Shown: positions 38,222-48,474, numbered from the stretch's first letter. The stretch is DNA of 64,000 bases from Paenibacillus stellifer (GCF_000758685.1 NZ_CP009286.1:3378501-3442500), one strand, 5' to 3'. Made by a program: numbers and translations. The notes: generated from the letters alone by a model not told the origin.

Positions 38222-38665
38222 TTACAGGGACTTCATCGCGAAGCGGACCGTAGCCATCTCGTCCAAATCATTCTGTTCCCGCAAGTTCATATTGTGCTGG
38301 AAAAGGGAAAGCGCCTTTTCTCTGGCTTTGAGCCACACCTTTTCGTCCAGAGCCTTCTCGTTGAGTTCGTCCTGCTTACGCACGACCTTTTGATGCGCAG
38401 CGTTGATTTGCTGATGCTTATGGACGATACGGTTTTCCAAAAAGTCGACGTAGTCCTGTAATTCCCTGATCTTATTCATGGATGAGCACTGCTCTGCCGC
38501 CGCCTGAAGTTGAAACAGCATTTCGTTCCGCTGTTCCATTAGTTCCGCCAAGCTCTTCTCTTGTGCTTCAAGCTCGCCTAACGCACTGGACAGCATCCAC
38601 TCGGCTTGCGTGCGTTCATTGCCCTTCAAATCAACGACCTTCTGGAAATTATAATTAAATTTCAT
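38222..38665 (-). CDS. fliJ: Flagellar export chaperone FliJ
   Basis: It is a coiled-coil stalk protein that activates the FliI ATPase and couples it to FlhA. The 147 residues are almost wholly helical and charged, starting MKFNYNFQKVVDLKGNERTQAEWML. It sits 10 bases after fliI. Confidence 0.93.
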   Translation of the reverse strand: MKFNYNFQKVVDLKGNERTQAEWMLSSALGELEAQEKSLAELMEQRNEMLFQLQAAAEQCSSMNKIRELQDYVDFLENRIVHKHQQINAAHQKVVRKQDELNEKALDEKVWLKAREKALSLFQHNMNLREQNDLDEMATVRFAMKSL

Positions 38666-38675
38666 GAATTACCAT

Positions 38676-40001
38676 TCAACTCCTTGAGAACTGGGAGATT
38701 AAATCCTGCTGGACTTCGGAAAGGGTCGTCTTCTCGTCAACTTTTTGTCTGGTGAACTCCCAAATCCGGTCTATATAAAAGATTGACTCGTCGATTTGAG
38801 CGTTCGATCCTCTTTGGTAGGCTCCAATATTAATTAAATCTTCCGACTCCTTATAGACAGCCATCAACCGCTTCACATTCTCAGCCGCTGCGATCTGATC
38901 CCTAGGAGCGATGTCTTTCATAACCCGGCTGATGCTTGACAGCACATCAATCGCCGGAAAATGTCCCCGGTTCGCAATACCGCGGTTCAGAACAATATGC
39001 CCGTCCAGAATACCGCGCACCGCATCGGCAATTGGTTCATTCATGTCGTCCCCGTCAACAAGAACGGTGTAAAAAGCCGTTATCGATCCGGTTGGACCGG
39101 TACCCGCACGTTCAAGCAGCTTCGGAAGGCTTGCAAACACCGACGGTGTGTAACCTCTCATAGCCGGAGGCTCGCCGACCGCCAAGCCCACTTCGCGTTG
39201 AGCCATTGCATAACGGGTGACCGAGTCCATCATGAGCATGACGTTCAACCCGCGATCTCGAAAATACTCGGCGATTGTCGTTGCGATAAGGGCTCCCTTG
39301 ATGCGGATTAGTGCGGGCTGGTCAGAAGTTGCAACAATGACAACCGAACGCTGCAAGCCTTCTGGCCCCAAATCCCGTTCTATGAAATCCAGCACTTCTC
39401 TTCCCCGTTCGCCGATCAACGCGATCACATTGACATCAGCAGAAGTATTTCTGGCGATCATCCCCATTAACGTACTCTTGCCAACGCCTGATCCTGCAAA
39501 AATACCGACACGCTGACCTTTGCCAATCGTTAGCAGTCCATCAATAGCCCGGACGCCGATGCTGATCGGCTCCTGCACTCTCGGGCGATTAAGCGGATTG
39601 GATGGCGCGTTAAAGGTGGAACTATAAGGCATTCGTGCCGGGATAAGCGAACCGTCCAAAGGTTGTCCAAGTCCGTCAAGCACTTTGCCTAGGAGTTCGG
39701 AGCCAACCTGAACATTCAAAGGCTTGCCTGTCCCGACGACATCACAGCCAGGTCCAATTGCTTGAAGCTCACCCAACGGCATCAGAAGCACCTTATTGTC
39801 GCGAAATCCGACTACCTCTGCCTTAAGCGGTTTGCTTCCTTTTGCCGGATAGATGTAACAGACATCGCCTATGCTGGCATCCGGCCCTTCCGACTCCACC
39901 ATCAGTCCGATAACCTGAGTAACTTTTCCGTTAATACGAACGGGATCAAAGCCCCTCAGCTGCTCTTTGTATTTGCGGGTATCAAGCATGCTCTTCACCA
40001 T
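38676..40001 (-). CDS. fliI: Flagellum-specific ATPase FliI
   Basis: It is the export ATPase. Walker A is GIFAGSGVGKSTLMGM, Walker B LNVMLMMDSVTRYA, and the family blocks GERGREVLDFIERDLG and FYTVLVDGDDMNEPIAD are intact. The start is uncertain: the ATG at 40001 has GAGG upstream, the ATG at 39989 and a TTG at 40022 are alternatives. All except the last give about 437-441 residues. It overlaps fliH. Confidence 0.96.
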   Translation of the reverse strand: MVKSMLDTRKYKEQLRGFDPVRINGKVTQVIGLMVESEGPDASIGDVCYIYPAKGSKPLKAEVVGFRDNKVLLMPLGELQAIGPGCDVVGTGKPLNVQVGSELLGKVLDGLGQPLDGSLIPARMPYSSTFNAPSNPLNRPRVQEPISIGVRAIDGLLTIGKGQRVGIFAGSGVGKSTLMGMIARNTSADVNVIALIGERGREVLDFIERDLGPEGLQRSVVIVATSDQPALIRIKGALIATTIAEYFRDRGLNVMLMMDSVTRYAMAQREVGLAVGEPPAMRGYTPSVFASLPKLLERAGTGPTGSITAFYTVLVDGDDMNEPIADAVRGILDGHIVLNRGIANRGHFPAIDVLSSISRVMKDIAPRDQIAAAENVKRLMAVYKESEDLINIGAYQRGSNAQIDESIFYIDRIWEFTRQKVDEKTTLSEVQQDLISQFSRS

Positions 40002-40833
40002 TTCTGTGATCCTCATTGTCAAGCGCCACTCTGATCAATTCTTTCTTGATTTCCTGCAGCTGGGTGTCAATTCGAGCGTCCACGCTTCCAAAAGAAGACC
40101 GGATCACACAGCCGTGATCCTTGACCGTCGAGTCAGGAAGAATTTGAAGCTCTGCCTGGGAATCGATGGCCAGTGTAAGTTCCTCGCGAGCCGCGTTAAC
40201 AAAAGCGAACTGGCTTGGCGCGACGCACAAGGAGATAATTCCTTGCTCCCGTTTGCGGGCGAGGTTTCTTTTTATCAGTTCGACGGTAAATGCGGGCTCG
40301 ATCGTCAGCTGCTTCTCGACTATTTTCTCGGCGATATCGCAGCTCAGCTCCACCAAAAAAGGCTCCGCTTCCTGAATGATCAAATCTCTTGCCTTATACG
40401 CCTCAGTCAGAACCGCCTGCGCTTCTTCCATTACAATAGCAAGTTTCTCGCGCATTTCTTTCTCGGCTTCCAACAGCCCTTCCTCATAGCCCTTGCTAAA
40501 GGCTTCGGCCTTAACCGCTTCGACCAGGTTCTCATCCTGATCTCTCCGGCTCTGCCACCACTCCTCCGCTTCGGCGCGGGCGGCTTCGATTATCCGCTCC
40601 GCTTCCATTGAGGCATCCCGCACTTGGCCCTCCGCAAATTCCTTGGCATCATGCAAGATTTGTCTCCGGGATTGCTCTGTCGCTTCGTAAGCGGGATCTA
40701 CAAAAGCTGCAGAAGCATGATTTTCGGACTGAAGGTTCTCTTCTTCCTGAATGCCGGCATGCTGCCTGGCTATTTCCAGCCTTTTCAGCACATCAACAGG
40801 AACGTATTGGGAGTGTTTGATCAGTTTAGACAA
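39982..40833 (-). CDS. fliH: Flagellar export regulator FliH
   Basis: It is the negative regulator and C-ring tether of FliI. It is a helical protein with a long Glu/Ala/Arg-rich central stretch and the C-terminal VelH/E-subunit-like domain (SCDIAEKIVEKQLTIEP). The TTG at 40833 is 9 bases after GGAGGAG, overlaps the fliG end by 8 bases and gives 283 residues; an ATG at 40842 is too close to the Shine-Dalgarno. Confidence 0.92.
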   Translation of the reverse strand: MSKLIKHSQYVPVDVLKRLEIARQHAGIQEEENLQSENHASAAFVDPAYEATEQSRRQILHDAKEFAEGQVRDASMEAERIIEAARAEAEEWWQSRRDQDENLVEAVKAEAFSKGYEEGLLEAEKEMREKLAIVMEEAQAVLTEAYKARDLIIQEAEPFLVELSCDIAEKIVEKQLTIEPAFTVELIKRNLARKREQGIISLCVAPSQFAFVNAAREELTLAIDSQAELQILPDSTVKDHGCVIRSSFGSVDARIDTQLQEIKKELIRVALDNEDHRNGEEHA

Positions 40834-41842
40834 TAATGTCATCTCCTCCGCCGCGGGCAATTATAATTTCACCCGATTCTTCCAGTCTTCGAATCGTGCC
40901 TACGATGCGGGTCTGTGCCTCTTCAACATCACGCAGCCGAACCGGCCCCATGTATTCCATCTCTTCGCGGAACGTCTCCGCCATCCGTTTGGACATATTC
41001 CGGAAGATGACATCCCGGACTTCTTCGCTCGCAACCTTGAGCGCAAGCTGCAGATCGGAATTCTCGATATCCCGGATAATCCGCTGGATGGACCGGTTAT
41101 CCACATTGACGATATCTTCGAATACGAACATCCGCTTCTTGATTTCTTCGGCAAGTTCCGGGTCCTGAATTTCCAGTGAATCCAGAATTGTACGCTCTGT
41201 CCCGCGGTCGACGCCGTTCAAAATTTGAACAATCGATTCGATGCCGCCGGCATTTGTATAATCCTGGGTTACGGTAGCGGACAGCTTCTGTTCCAGTACT
41301 CTCTCGACCTGGGATATAACTTCCGGCGAAGTGCTGTCCATGACTGCAATTCTTCTTGCCACCTCCGCTTGCTTCTCTTGGGGAAGCGACGACAGGATGG
41401 ATGCAGCCTGATCGAACTGCAGATAGGACAAAACGAGAGCAATAGTCTGAACATTCTCATTCTGAATAAAGTTCAGAATCTGATTCGGATCCGCTTTTCG
41501 AGCGAAGTCGAATGGTCTAACCTGTAGTGTAGCAGTAAGCCTGTTGATAACTTCCAGAGCCTTTTGCTGACCAAGCGCCTTCTCCAGAATTTCCTTGGCG
41601 TAATTGATCCCGCCCTGAGAAATATACTCTTGAGCGAGGCAAATCTGATGAAACTCCGACATGATCATTTCCTTCTCGCCGCTGTCCACCTTGCGAACAT
41701 TGGCGATCTCAAGCGTGAGCTGTTCGATTTCCTCGTCTCTTAAATGTTTGAAGATTTGGGCCGATACTTCAGGCCCCAAAGTAATAAGCAGTATCGCTGC
41801 TTTTTGTCGGCCGCTAAGACCCTGCTGTGCAGCCTTTGCCAT
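40826..41842 (-). CDS. fliG: Flagellar motor switch protein FliG
   Basis: It is the rotor protein that contacts MotA and the MS ring. N-terminal, middle (with an EHPQ-like segment) and C-terminal torque domains are present, the last with LEESGEIIIARGGGDDIIV at the end. The ATG at 41842 has AGAGGTG and gives 338 residues, the same as in B. subtilis. It begins 4 bases after the fliF stop. Confidence 0.97.
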   Translation of the reverse strand: MAKAAQQGLSGRQKAAILLITLGPEVSAQIFKHLRDEEIEQLTLEIANVRKVDSGEKEMIMSEFHQICLAQEYISQGGINYAKEILEKALGQQKALEVINRLTATLQVRPFDFARKADPNQILNFIQNENVQTIALVLSYLQFDQAASILSSLPQEKQAEVARRIAVMDSTSPEVISQVERVLEQKLSATVTQDYTNAGGIESIVQILNGVDRGTERTILDSLEIQDPELAEEIKKRMFVFEDIVNVDNRSIQRIIRDIENSDLQLALKVASEEVRDVIFRNMSKRMAETFREEMEYMGPVRLRDVEEAQTRIVGTIRRLEESGEIIIARGGGDDIIV

Positions 41843-41846
41843 AGGT

Positions 41847-43433
41847 TCACCTCTGTTCATCTGCAAGCCACGTGCGCAGCAGGTTTACGAATTCTTCCGG
41901 CTTTTTCTTAGCCAGGCCTTCAAGCTGCTTGCGTACTTGGCTCTCGTTCGTTACACTCTCGAGATTGATAGACGGGAACTCCGTCGGCATTTGAAGAGGT
42001 TCGTCTTCGGTTTCCTCTTCCGCATCGCTGCGACGTCGGCGTAAGAAGAAGTATCCTCCGCCCGCGCCGAGCAGCAGCGCCGCTCCTGCAATTGCCCAAA
42101 TCATCCATTTCGCCATACCGCCCGCATTCTGAGCAGATGTGTTTACACCAACTGGCTGCACGGAGACCGAAACTTTTTTTGTTAAGTCAGCGTCTGTATA
42201 AGTAACTCCTGAATCCGCAAGCGATGCTCTGACAATATTGACCAAAATCGTACGAATAGCATCATTTGTTGCGGTATCCAAACTTGTTTGGCCATCAGGT
42301 GGTTCAACTGCAACATTAATGGTTAAATCTTTTACAGTATATGGCGTTGCAATGATATCCTTCGTAATTCTGTTGACCTCGTAGTTTCGCGTCTCGGAGG
42401 ATTCCTCGGATGTACTGTTCCCGGTATTGCTGCTCGTCGGATATCCCGACACATCTCCTGAGCCGGTTCCCGCTACCCCGCCATCTGTGTTGCCAGTTCC
42501 CGTATACGTGTTGCTGATGATCTGCGAGCTGATTTCGATGCCCTTCATATTCTCGTTATCAACAGGTGTAACGAGATCCTCTTTACGGCTCTCTTTATCG
42601 AAATTAAGCTTGGAGAAGACCAGGACATCGACTTTGTCGGGACCTGTCAGATTAGCAAGAAACGCTTTTACATTTTTCTTGACTTCATCTTCAAATTTTT
42701 TCTGAAGAGCGAAGTTCTCTTCAACCTGGTTGGATACGCCGTTCTGGCCGCCCTTGGCCGATGGCATAAGTTCCGTCTCGTCGTTCGTAATGGTAATGTT
42801 ATCGATCGGCAGATTCGGAATAGCAGTCTTCACCAGATTGAAATAACCGTCGATATTGTCCTGACTCGGCCGGAATCCCGGTTTGAACGAAAGGACAACA
42901 GATGCCGAAGCTTTCTCCTGGTCATCCTGGGTGGCAAACACAGTTTCTTTCGGCAAATTGACGAGCACCTTGGCGTCCTTGACTCCCTGCATCTTCTGAA
43001 GCAGCTGTTGGACCTCGCCGTTAAGCGCGTTGTTATACTTCACATTAAACTCGCTGTCAGTCGTGCCGATCATGGATGAACTCTCGTCAAAAACCTTGAA
43101 ACCGATCGATCCATCCTGAACGATACCTTGTGAGCCGACATCCACTTTCACCCGAGCGGCGTCGGTGCTCGGAACGGAAATGCTGTGTCCGTCCGCGCTC
43201 AGCTTGTAGCTGATTCCGGAGGTATCCAGGTAATTGATAACCCCCGCCGCATCGGTGCTGTCCAAGTCCTGAAAGGCGACTTCATATTCGGTTCGGGTGA
43301 GTCGCATCGTAACAGCGATAATGATAATAATCATGATCAACAGCGTCGAAAAGAACAGAACCTTCTGTTTAACGCTGAATTTGTTCCAATACTGGGATAT
43401 CCTGTCCCTGTATTGGGCGAATCTTTCATTCAC
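41847..43433 (-). CDS. fliF: Flagellar MS-ring protein FliF
   Basis: It is the inner-membrane ring that nucleates the motor. Two membrane helices (about 25-45 and 450-470) enclose the ring-building domains (LVNLPKETVF block) and a variable Ser/Thr/Gly-rich loop (about 300-345). The C-terminal FliG-binding tail is present. The 528-residue product starts at GTG with a GAGGTG Shine-Dalgarno. Confidence 0.97.
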   Translation of the reverse strand: MNERFAQYRDRISQYWNKFSVKQKVLFFSTLLIMIIIIIAVTMRLTRTEYEVAFQDLDSTDAAGVINYLDTSGISYKLSADGHSISVPSTDAARVKVDVGSQGIVQDGSIGFKVFDESSSMIGTTDSEFNVKYNNALNGEVQQLLQKMQGVKDAKVLVNLPKETVFATQDDQEKASASVVLSFKPGFRPSQDNIDGYFNLVKTAIPNLPIDNITITNDETELMPSAKGGQNGVSNQVEENFALQKKFEDEVKKNVKAFLANLTGPDKVDVLVFSKLNFDKESRKEDLVTPVDNENMKGIEISSQIISNTYTGTGNTDGGVAGTGSGDVSGYPTSSNTGNSTSEESSETRNYEVNRITKDIIATPYTVKDLTINVAVEPPDGQTSLDTATNDAIRTILVNIVRASLADSGVTYTDADLTKKVSVSVQPVGVNTSAQNAGGMAKWMIWAIAGAALLLGAGGGYFFLRRRRSDAEEETEDEPLQMPTEFPSINLESVTNESQVRKQLEGLAKKKPEEFVNLLRTWLADEQR

Positions 43434-43467
43434 AGTGTCACCTCATCCGAAACCAAGCTGGGATTAT

Positions 43468-43776
43468 TTAGATCTGCGTTCTCATAATTTCCTGATAGGC
43501 TTCAATGACTTTGTTTCGGACCTGAGTAGTCAGCTGAAGACTGAGAAGCGCTTGCTGAGAGGAAATCATCGCTTCATCCACATTCACTTCTCCCAAAACA
43601 AACTTGTTATTCATGTCTTTTGCATTTTGTTCCTGAGCCGCCACCTGATTCAGGGCATCTTCAAGATAAGCGCCAAAGCCTTTGGATTCCCCATCCGCGA
43701 GTCCTGCCACTGACTGGGTTTCAGTCGTCTTCATCTGTAGAGGGGTTACGACCTGCTGTCCAATCGCAATATTCAA
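43468..43776 (-). CDS. fliE: Flagellar hook-basal body protein FliE
   Basis: It is the adaptor between the MS ring and rod. The 102-residue protein has the DVDEAMISSQQALLSLQLTTQVRNKVIEAYQEIMRTQI-like C-terminal helices (43468-43580), typical of FliE. The start is TTG with GGAGG 7 bases upstream. It follows flgC. Confidence 0.95.
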   Translation of the reverse strand: MNIAIGQQVVTPLQMKTTETQSVAGLADGESKGFGAYLEDALNQVAAQEQNAKDMNNKFVLGEVNVDEAMISSQQALLSLQLTTQVRNKVIEAYQEIMRTQI

Positions 43777-43840
43777 CTTGTCTCCTCCTTGATTATTAAT
43801 TGCAGTCTATACCACAATACTTTGTTACCCGCAAATCTGA

Positions 43841-44287
43841 TTACTTGCCGATTTCAAGCGCCTTCGTAACCATCGCCTTGCTTGCATTGAACATCGTTAC
43901 ATTGGCATCATAGGAGCGCGAAGCGGATAGCATGTCCACCATTTCCTTGGTCGTATCCACATTCGGCATGTACACATATCCATTTTCATCGGCATCAGGG
44001 TGGGTCGGATTGTAGACCGGCTTCAGTGGTGATGAATCTTCGGTAATTGCGCGAACGCGTACCCCTTGAGTCCCACTGTTCATTTGCGATTGGAGGATAT
44101 TGGAGAAGCTGTCGCTTTTCACTGATTCCAGCTCAACCATCTTTCTGCGATAAGGCACAGGCTTGCCGTCGACAACGGAAGCGCGTGTTGTTTCGGCGTT
44201 GGCGATATTGGATGAAATGACGTCCATCCGCAGCCTTTGAGCAGTTAAAGCCGAAGCGCTGATCCCAAAACTACTGCCAAAATTCAT
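43841..44287 (-). CDS. flgC: Flagellar basal-body rod protein FlgC
   Basis: It is a proximal rod subunit. The SGISASALTAQRLRMDVISSNIANAETT block and the C-terminal TTKEMVDMLSASRSYDANVTM helix are diagnostic. It has 148 residues and starts 6 bases after flgB. Confidence 0.97.
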   Translation of the reverse strand: MNFGSSFGISASALTAQRLRMDVISSNIANAETTRASVVDGKPVPYRRKMVELESVKSDSFSNILQSQMNSGTQGVRVRAITEDSSPLKPVYNPTHPDADENGYVYMPNVDTTKEMVDMLSASRSYDANVTMFNASKAMVTKALEIGK

Positions 44288-44293
44288 GTTTTA

Positions 44294-44701
44294 CTATCTC
44301 CCTTCAATAGCCGATCGCATCATCGTAATCTGATTGTTAATCAGCGATACGTATGAATTGTAGCGAAGCTGATTCTCTGCGCTCAGGGCCATTTCCCGGT
44401 CGATGTCAACATTGTTTTCGTTGTTGTTCATGGACGTTTCCGTGTCGGTTTGCGTGGTCGGTGTTGGAACCGAACCAGCACTACCGAACTGGATATGAAG
44501 AGGATTGGTTGTTTTGGCGTTCAGAGTCGACTTAATGCCTTTTTCTTCCTGCTGCAACAAACTTTCGAACGAAACATCGGAACGTTTAAAACCGGGTGTA
44601 TCGACATTTGCTACATTATTCGCCAGCGCGCTTTGTCGCAACGTGGCGGCGTCGATTCCTGTCTGCAGCCTTTGAAAGCTGATGCTGTTGAGCAATCCCA
44701 T
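44294..44701 (-). CDS. flgB: Flagellar basal-body rod protein FlgB
   Basis: It is the proximal rod subunit and the first gene of the fla/che operon. The block AALRQSALANNVANVDTPGFK-like (residues about 20-40) and the C-terminal ALSAENQLRYNSYVSLINNQ are family marks. It has 135 residues and an AAAGGAGAAAA Shine-Dalgarno. An AT-rich 382-base gap separates it from hslU. Confidence 0.97.
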   Translation of the reverse strand: MGLLNSISFQRLQTGIDAATLRQSALANNVANVDTPGFKRSDVSFESLLQQEEKGIKSTLNAKTTNPLHIQFGSAGSVPTPTTQTDTETSMNNNENNVDIDREMALSAENQLRYNSYVSLINNQITMMRSAIEGR

Positions 44702-45083
44702 GTTTTTCTCCTTTCCAAATACTCATCATGAAAAGAATTCCACATTTTTTCCTGAAATCCTTCTGTATCGACAAAAATTGATAAAAAAAGCGACCTTTCC
44801 CGGATTTTCACCGAAAAATTAGCGATCGACAATTTCCAAACACTATGAAACTCGAATTGGTATATATTGATTCTCTTAGAATTTGTATAATATTACAATA
44901 AGAAAATAGCCCTATCTTTTTAAAAAAGAAAGGACTTTGCGATCTTTTTATCCAATTTGTGGCAATTTTTAACCAGATATTTCTTCTCTCTTTCATAATG
45001 TTCCGAAAATTCCCTTATTTTAGACATCAAACTCCAATTAACCGTTACTTCTTACCTAGACAACGGGTAGAAGCGTAGGGAAA
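44702..45083 (-). other. AT-rich intergenic region before the fla/che operon
   Basis: No gene is credible here. The region is much more AT-rich than its surroundings, has an imperfect inverted repeat TTGTA-N6-TACAA (44883-44898) and a CodY-like box (44997-45011). It should carry the main fla/che promoter, but no convincing sigma-A or SigD pair stands out by eye. There is no clear hslU terminator. Confidence 0.5.
44997..45011. promoter_or_regulatory. CodY-like box upstream of flgB
   Basis: AATGTTCCGAAAATT matches the 15-base consensus AATTTTCWGAAAATT at 13 positions. CodY is known to repress the fla/che promoter in B. subtilis. The region is AT-rich, so a chance match is possible. Confidence 0.4.
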
Positions 45084-46487
45084 TCAAAGAATATACTGGC
45101 TTAAGTCGCGATCTTGCGCGATATCTGCCAGTTTTTCCCGGACATACTCCGGCGTAATTACCATTTTATCAAGTGTCAACTCCGGAGCCTCGAAAGACAA
45201 ATCCTCCAGAAGTTTTTCCAAAATGGTATGCAGACGGCGTGCCCCGATATTCTCCATGTTCTGATTAACCGTAGCGGCGATTTTGGCAATTTCATAAATG
45301 GCCTCGTCCTGGAATTCAATCTCGATATCCTCAGTCGCCAGCAAAAGCGCATACTGTTTCGTCAGCGCGTTCTGGGGCTCCTTCAAAATGGACACGAAAT
45401 CCTCCAGTGTCAGGCTGTTCAGCTCCACCCGGATCGGGAAACGGCCTTGAAGCTCGGGAATGAGATCGGAAGGTTTGGCTACATGAAATGCGCCTGCCGC
45501 AACAAACAGCACATAATCGGTCTTAACCGGGCCGTATTTCGTCACGACGGTAGAGCCTTCAACAATCGGTAGAATGTCACGCTGTACACCCTCACGGGAA
45601 ACGTCGGGACCTGCACCTTTTCCCTGGCTGGCCACTTTGTCGATTTCATCGATAAAAATAATGCCTGACTGCTCCGCGCGCGCAACAGATTCCTGAATGA
45701 CATCATCCATATCGATCAGCTTGTTCGCCTCATCCTGGGTCAACACCTTGCGGGCTTCCCGAATCGGCAGCTTGCGCTTCTTGGTCCGTTTTGGAAGTAG
45801 GCTACCGAACATCTCCTGCATATTCATGCCCATCTGATCATTGCCCTGCCCGGCGAACATATCGAGCATGGTAGGGGATGTGTCCTCAACATCGATTTCA
45901 ATGATATCGTCCTCGAGCTGTCCGGCCAGCAGCTTGAAGCGGATGCCCCGGCGCTGTTCTGCGAGCGATGCATCGCCTTCCGAATCGTCTGCTTTGGCAT
46001 CCTCCTGAGAGTTACCCCCGCCAAACAGCATCTCCAGCGGATTGCGTTGACTTTTGCTCTTGGATGAGGAAGGAACGAGAATGCGGACGATCCGCTCATT
46101 GGCCATTTCCTCGGCACGTTCCTTCACCTTCTCCGTCCGTTCCAGCTTCACCATACGGATCGCTGTCTCGACAAGATCACGAACCATGGATTCCACGTCG
46201 CGGCCAACATAGCCGACTTCGGTAAATTTCGTAGCCTCCACCTTGACAAAAGGCGCATTGACCAGCTTCGCGAGCCGTCTCGCAATTTCGGTCTTGCCCA
46301 CCCCTGTAGGTCCGATCATCAGAATGTTCTTAGGCACAATTTCATCACGAACGTCTTCCGGAAGACGTCCCCGCCGGAACCGGTTGCGCAGAGCAACAGC
46401 CATCGATTTCTTGGCCTGCTTCTGGCCGACAATATACTTATCCAGCTCGGCAACGATCTGCCGAGGAGTGAGCGATTGGTTCGCCAT
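45084..46487 (-). CDS. hslU: HslU/ClpY ATPase of the HslUV protease
   Basis: It is the AAA+ unfoldase that feeds substrates to HslV. Walker A is GPTGVGKTE, Walker [11 protein letters not shown], and the pore motif GYVGRD is present; the intermediate (I) domain lies at about 110-240. The C-terminal segment ending LSQYIL inserts into HslV. It has 467 residues and lies 29 bases after hslV. Confidence 0.97.
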   Translation of the reverse strand: MANQSLTPRQIVAELDKYIVGQKQAKKSMAVALRNRFRRGRLPEDVRDEIVPKNILMIGPTGVGKTEIARRLAKLVNAPFVKVEATKFTEVGYVGRDVESMVRDLVETAIRMVKLERTEKVKERAEEMANERIVRILVPSSSKSKSQRNPLEMLFGGGNSQEDAKADDSEGDASLAEQRRGIRFKLLAGQLEDDIIEIDVEDTSPTMLDMFAGQGNDQMGMNMQEMFGSLLPKRTKKRKLPIREARKVLTQDEANKLIDMDDVIQESVARAEQSGIIFIDEIDKVASQGKGAGPDVSREGVQRDILPIVEGSTVVTKYGPVKTDYVLFVAAGAFHVAKPSDLIPELQGRFPIRVELNSLTLEDFVSILKEPQNALTKQYALLLATEDIEIEFQDEAIYEIAKIAATVNQNMENIGARRLHTILEKLLEDLSFEAPELTLDKMVITPEYVREKLADIAQDRDLSQYIL

Positions 46488-46515
46488 GTCGATTTTCCAC
46501 CTCTCCTGAAGTCGG

Positions 46516-47064
46516 TTATGCCTTCAACTCTTCGACAATAATATTGGAATTCGTATACACGCAAATTTCCGATGCAATCACAAGCGCTTCTCTTGCAATT
46601 TCGGCTGCGCTCAAATTAGTCGCATGGCGCTTAAGCGCCCGGGCCGAGGACAGGGCGAAATTCCCTCCAGAGCCGATAGCCAGCACATCGTCGTCCGGCT
46701 CGATGATTTCCCCGCCTCCGGAGATAAGCAGCATGCCGTTCTTGTCCATCACGATCATGAGTGCCTCAAGCTTGCGCAGCACGCGGTCCTGACGCCAATC
46801 CTTGGCCAGTTCAACCGCTGCTCGCTGCAGATTGCCGTGATGCTCCTCCAGCTTCCCTTCGAACTTCTCGAACAGCGTGATGGCATCCGCCACCGAGCCG
46901 GCAAAGCCGGCAATGACCTGCCCTCTGTACAACCGCCGGACCTTCTTGGCCGTCGTCTTCATTATCACATTCTCGCCAAAGGTAACCTGCCCGTCGCCTG
47001 CGATGGCGGCTTCACCGTTATGACGCACCGCACAGATTGTCGTTGCATGAAATTCCGGAATCAT
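46516..47064 (-). CDS. hslV: HslV/ClpQ protease subunit
   Basis: It is the threonine or serine N-terminal hydrolase of the HslUV complex. GDGQVTFG and GFAGSVADA are intact in 182 residues. The N-terminus is [10 protein letters not shown], a Bacillus-like extension in front of the ATTI block, but the second residue is Ile rather than the Ser of B. subtilis ClpQ, so an active N-terminal nucleophile would need processing to a Thr at 8 or 9. It is followed directly by hslU. Confidence 0.96.
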   Translation of the reverse strand: MIPEFHATTICAVRHNGEAAIAGDGQVTFGENVIMKTTAKKVRRLYRGQVIAGFAGSVADAITLFEKFEGKLEEHHGNLQRAAVELAKDWRQDRVLRKLEALMIVMDKNGMLLISGGGEIIEPDDDVLAIGSGGNFALSSARALKRHATNLSAAEIAREALVIASEICVYTNSNIIVEELKA

Positions 47065-47094
47065 GCTCTTACCTCCTTTATTGCCTGCACTTGT

Positions 47095-48474
47095 TTAGCT
47101 ATTCTGCCCGATATCCTCATTCACATTATGCGGCAATCCCGTCTTCCCCGCAAATTCGGCCAGACTGTCCAGCGCCCGGTGTGCCAGCATCTCGTTTTTC
47201 TCTTTTTTGTTGCGAATCCGGCGTTCCGGTTTAGGCAGAAGACCGAAGTTGGCATTCATCGGCTGGAAATGCTCCGGATCGGCCGACGTAATGTAAGCCG
47301 GCATGCTGCCGAGCACCGTATCTTCCGGGAAGACCAGCAGTTCCTCGCCAAGTGCGGCTCTGGTCGCATTGATACCGGCGATAAGCCCGGAGGCAGCTGA
47401 TTCCACGTAGCCCTCCACCCCCGTCATCTGGCCTGCGAAGAACAGCCGTCCGCGCTCCTTCAGCTGGTAGGTCGGATGCAGCACTTTCGGCGAATTGATG
47501 AAGGTATTGCGGTGCATGACCCCGTAACGCACGTATTCCGCATTTTCCAGTCCGGGAATCAGCGAGAAGACCCGCTTCTGCTCTCCCCACTTCAGATGCG
47601 TCTGAAAGCCCACTAGGTTATAGAGCGTTCCGGCTGCATTATCCTGGCGGAGTTGAACGACCGCGAAAGGAAGCTTGCCCGTGTGAGGGTTGAGCAGACC
47701 GACCGGCTTCATCGGTCCGAACAGCGCTGTCTGCTTGCCGCGTTTCATCATGATCTCGATCGGCATGCAGCCTTCAAAGTATATTTCCTTCTCAAAGTCT
47801 TTTAGCGTCGCTGTCTCCGCATTGACCAGTGCATCGTAAAACACATCAAACTCTTCTTCACTCATCGGACAATTCAGATAAGCGGCTTCGCCCTTGTCGT
47901 ATCTGGAAGCCAGATAGACTTTGCTCATATCGATGGAGTCCTTCTCCACGATTGGCGCCGCCGCATCGTAGAAGTAGAAATACTCCTCGCCAAGAAGTTC
48001 CTTGATTTCCGCGGACAGCGAAGGGGAAGTTAAAGGTCCTGTGGCGATGACGACAATCCCTTCATCCGGTATATGCTGGAGTTCTTCATTTATAACTTCG
48101 ACGAGCGGATGACTATGAAGCCGCTCAGTGATTTCGCCAGAGAAGCCGTCACGGTCAACAGCAAGCGCACCCCCTGCTGGGACAGCATGCTTATCTGCCG
48201 AACCCAGCACCAGAGAGCCAAGGCGTCTCATTTCTTCCTTGAGAACGCCGACCGCGTTCCCGAGGCCATTAGCACGCAGCGAGTTGCTGCATACGAGCTC
48301 GGCGAATTTATCTGTGTGATGGGCCGGCGTCTTCACAACCGGTCTCATCTCATACAGCCGTACCGGCACTCCACGCGAAGCGATTTGCCAGGCTGCCTCG
48401 CTGCCGGCCAATCCTGCTCCAATGACGGTGACCGGCTTAACCGGGCCGGATGTATCCTGCAATATTTCTGTCAA
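47095..48474 (-). CDS. trmFO: Folate/FAD-dependent tRNA m5U54 methyltransferase TrmFO
   Basis: It methylates U54 in the T loop of tRNA using methylenetetrahydrofolate. The FAD site [11 protein letters not shown] is at 19-29, the catalytic region [15 protein letters not shown] gives C62, and a second catalytic cysteine is in [10 protein letters not shown]. It has 459 residues. The TTG start follows GGAGGT. It lies between topA and hslV; B. subtilis has xerC (codV) between these genes. Confidence 0.96.
   Translation of the reverse strand: MTEILQDTSGPVKPVTVIGAGLAGSEAAWQIASRGVPVRLYEMRPVVKTPAHHTDKFAELVCSNSLRANGLGNAVGVLKEEMRRLGSLVLGSADKHAVPAGGALAVDRDGFSGEITERLHSHPLVEVINEELQHIPDEGIVVIATGPLTSPSLSAEIKELLGEEYFYFYDAAAPIVEKDSIDMSKVYLASRYDKGEAAYLNCPMSEEEFDVFYDALVNAETATLKDFEKEIYFEGCMPIEIMMKRGKQTALFGPMKPVGLLNPHTGKLPFAVVQLRQDNAAGTLYNLVGFQTHLKWGEQKRVFSLIPGLENAEYVRYGVMHRNTFINSPKVLHPTYQLKERGRLFFAGQMTGVEGYVESAASGLIAGINATRAALGEELLVFPEDTVLGSMPAYITSADPEHFQPMNANFGLLPKPERRIRNKKEKNEMLAHRALDSLAEFAGKTGLPHNVNEDIGQNS

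Noticed and set aside
44808..44996. 62-codon minus-strand frame in the hslU-flgB gap
   Set aside because: It has an AT-driven composition, no Shine-Dalgarno and no resemblance to CodY or any known family.
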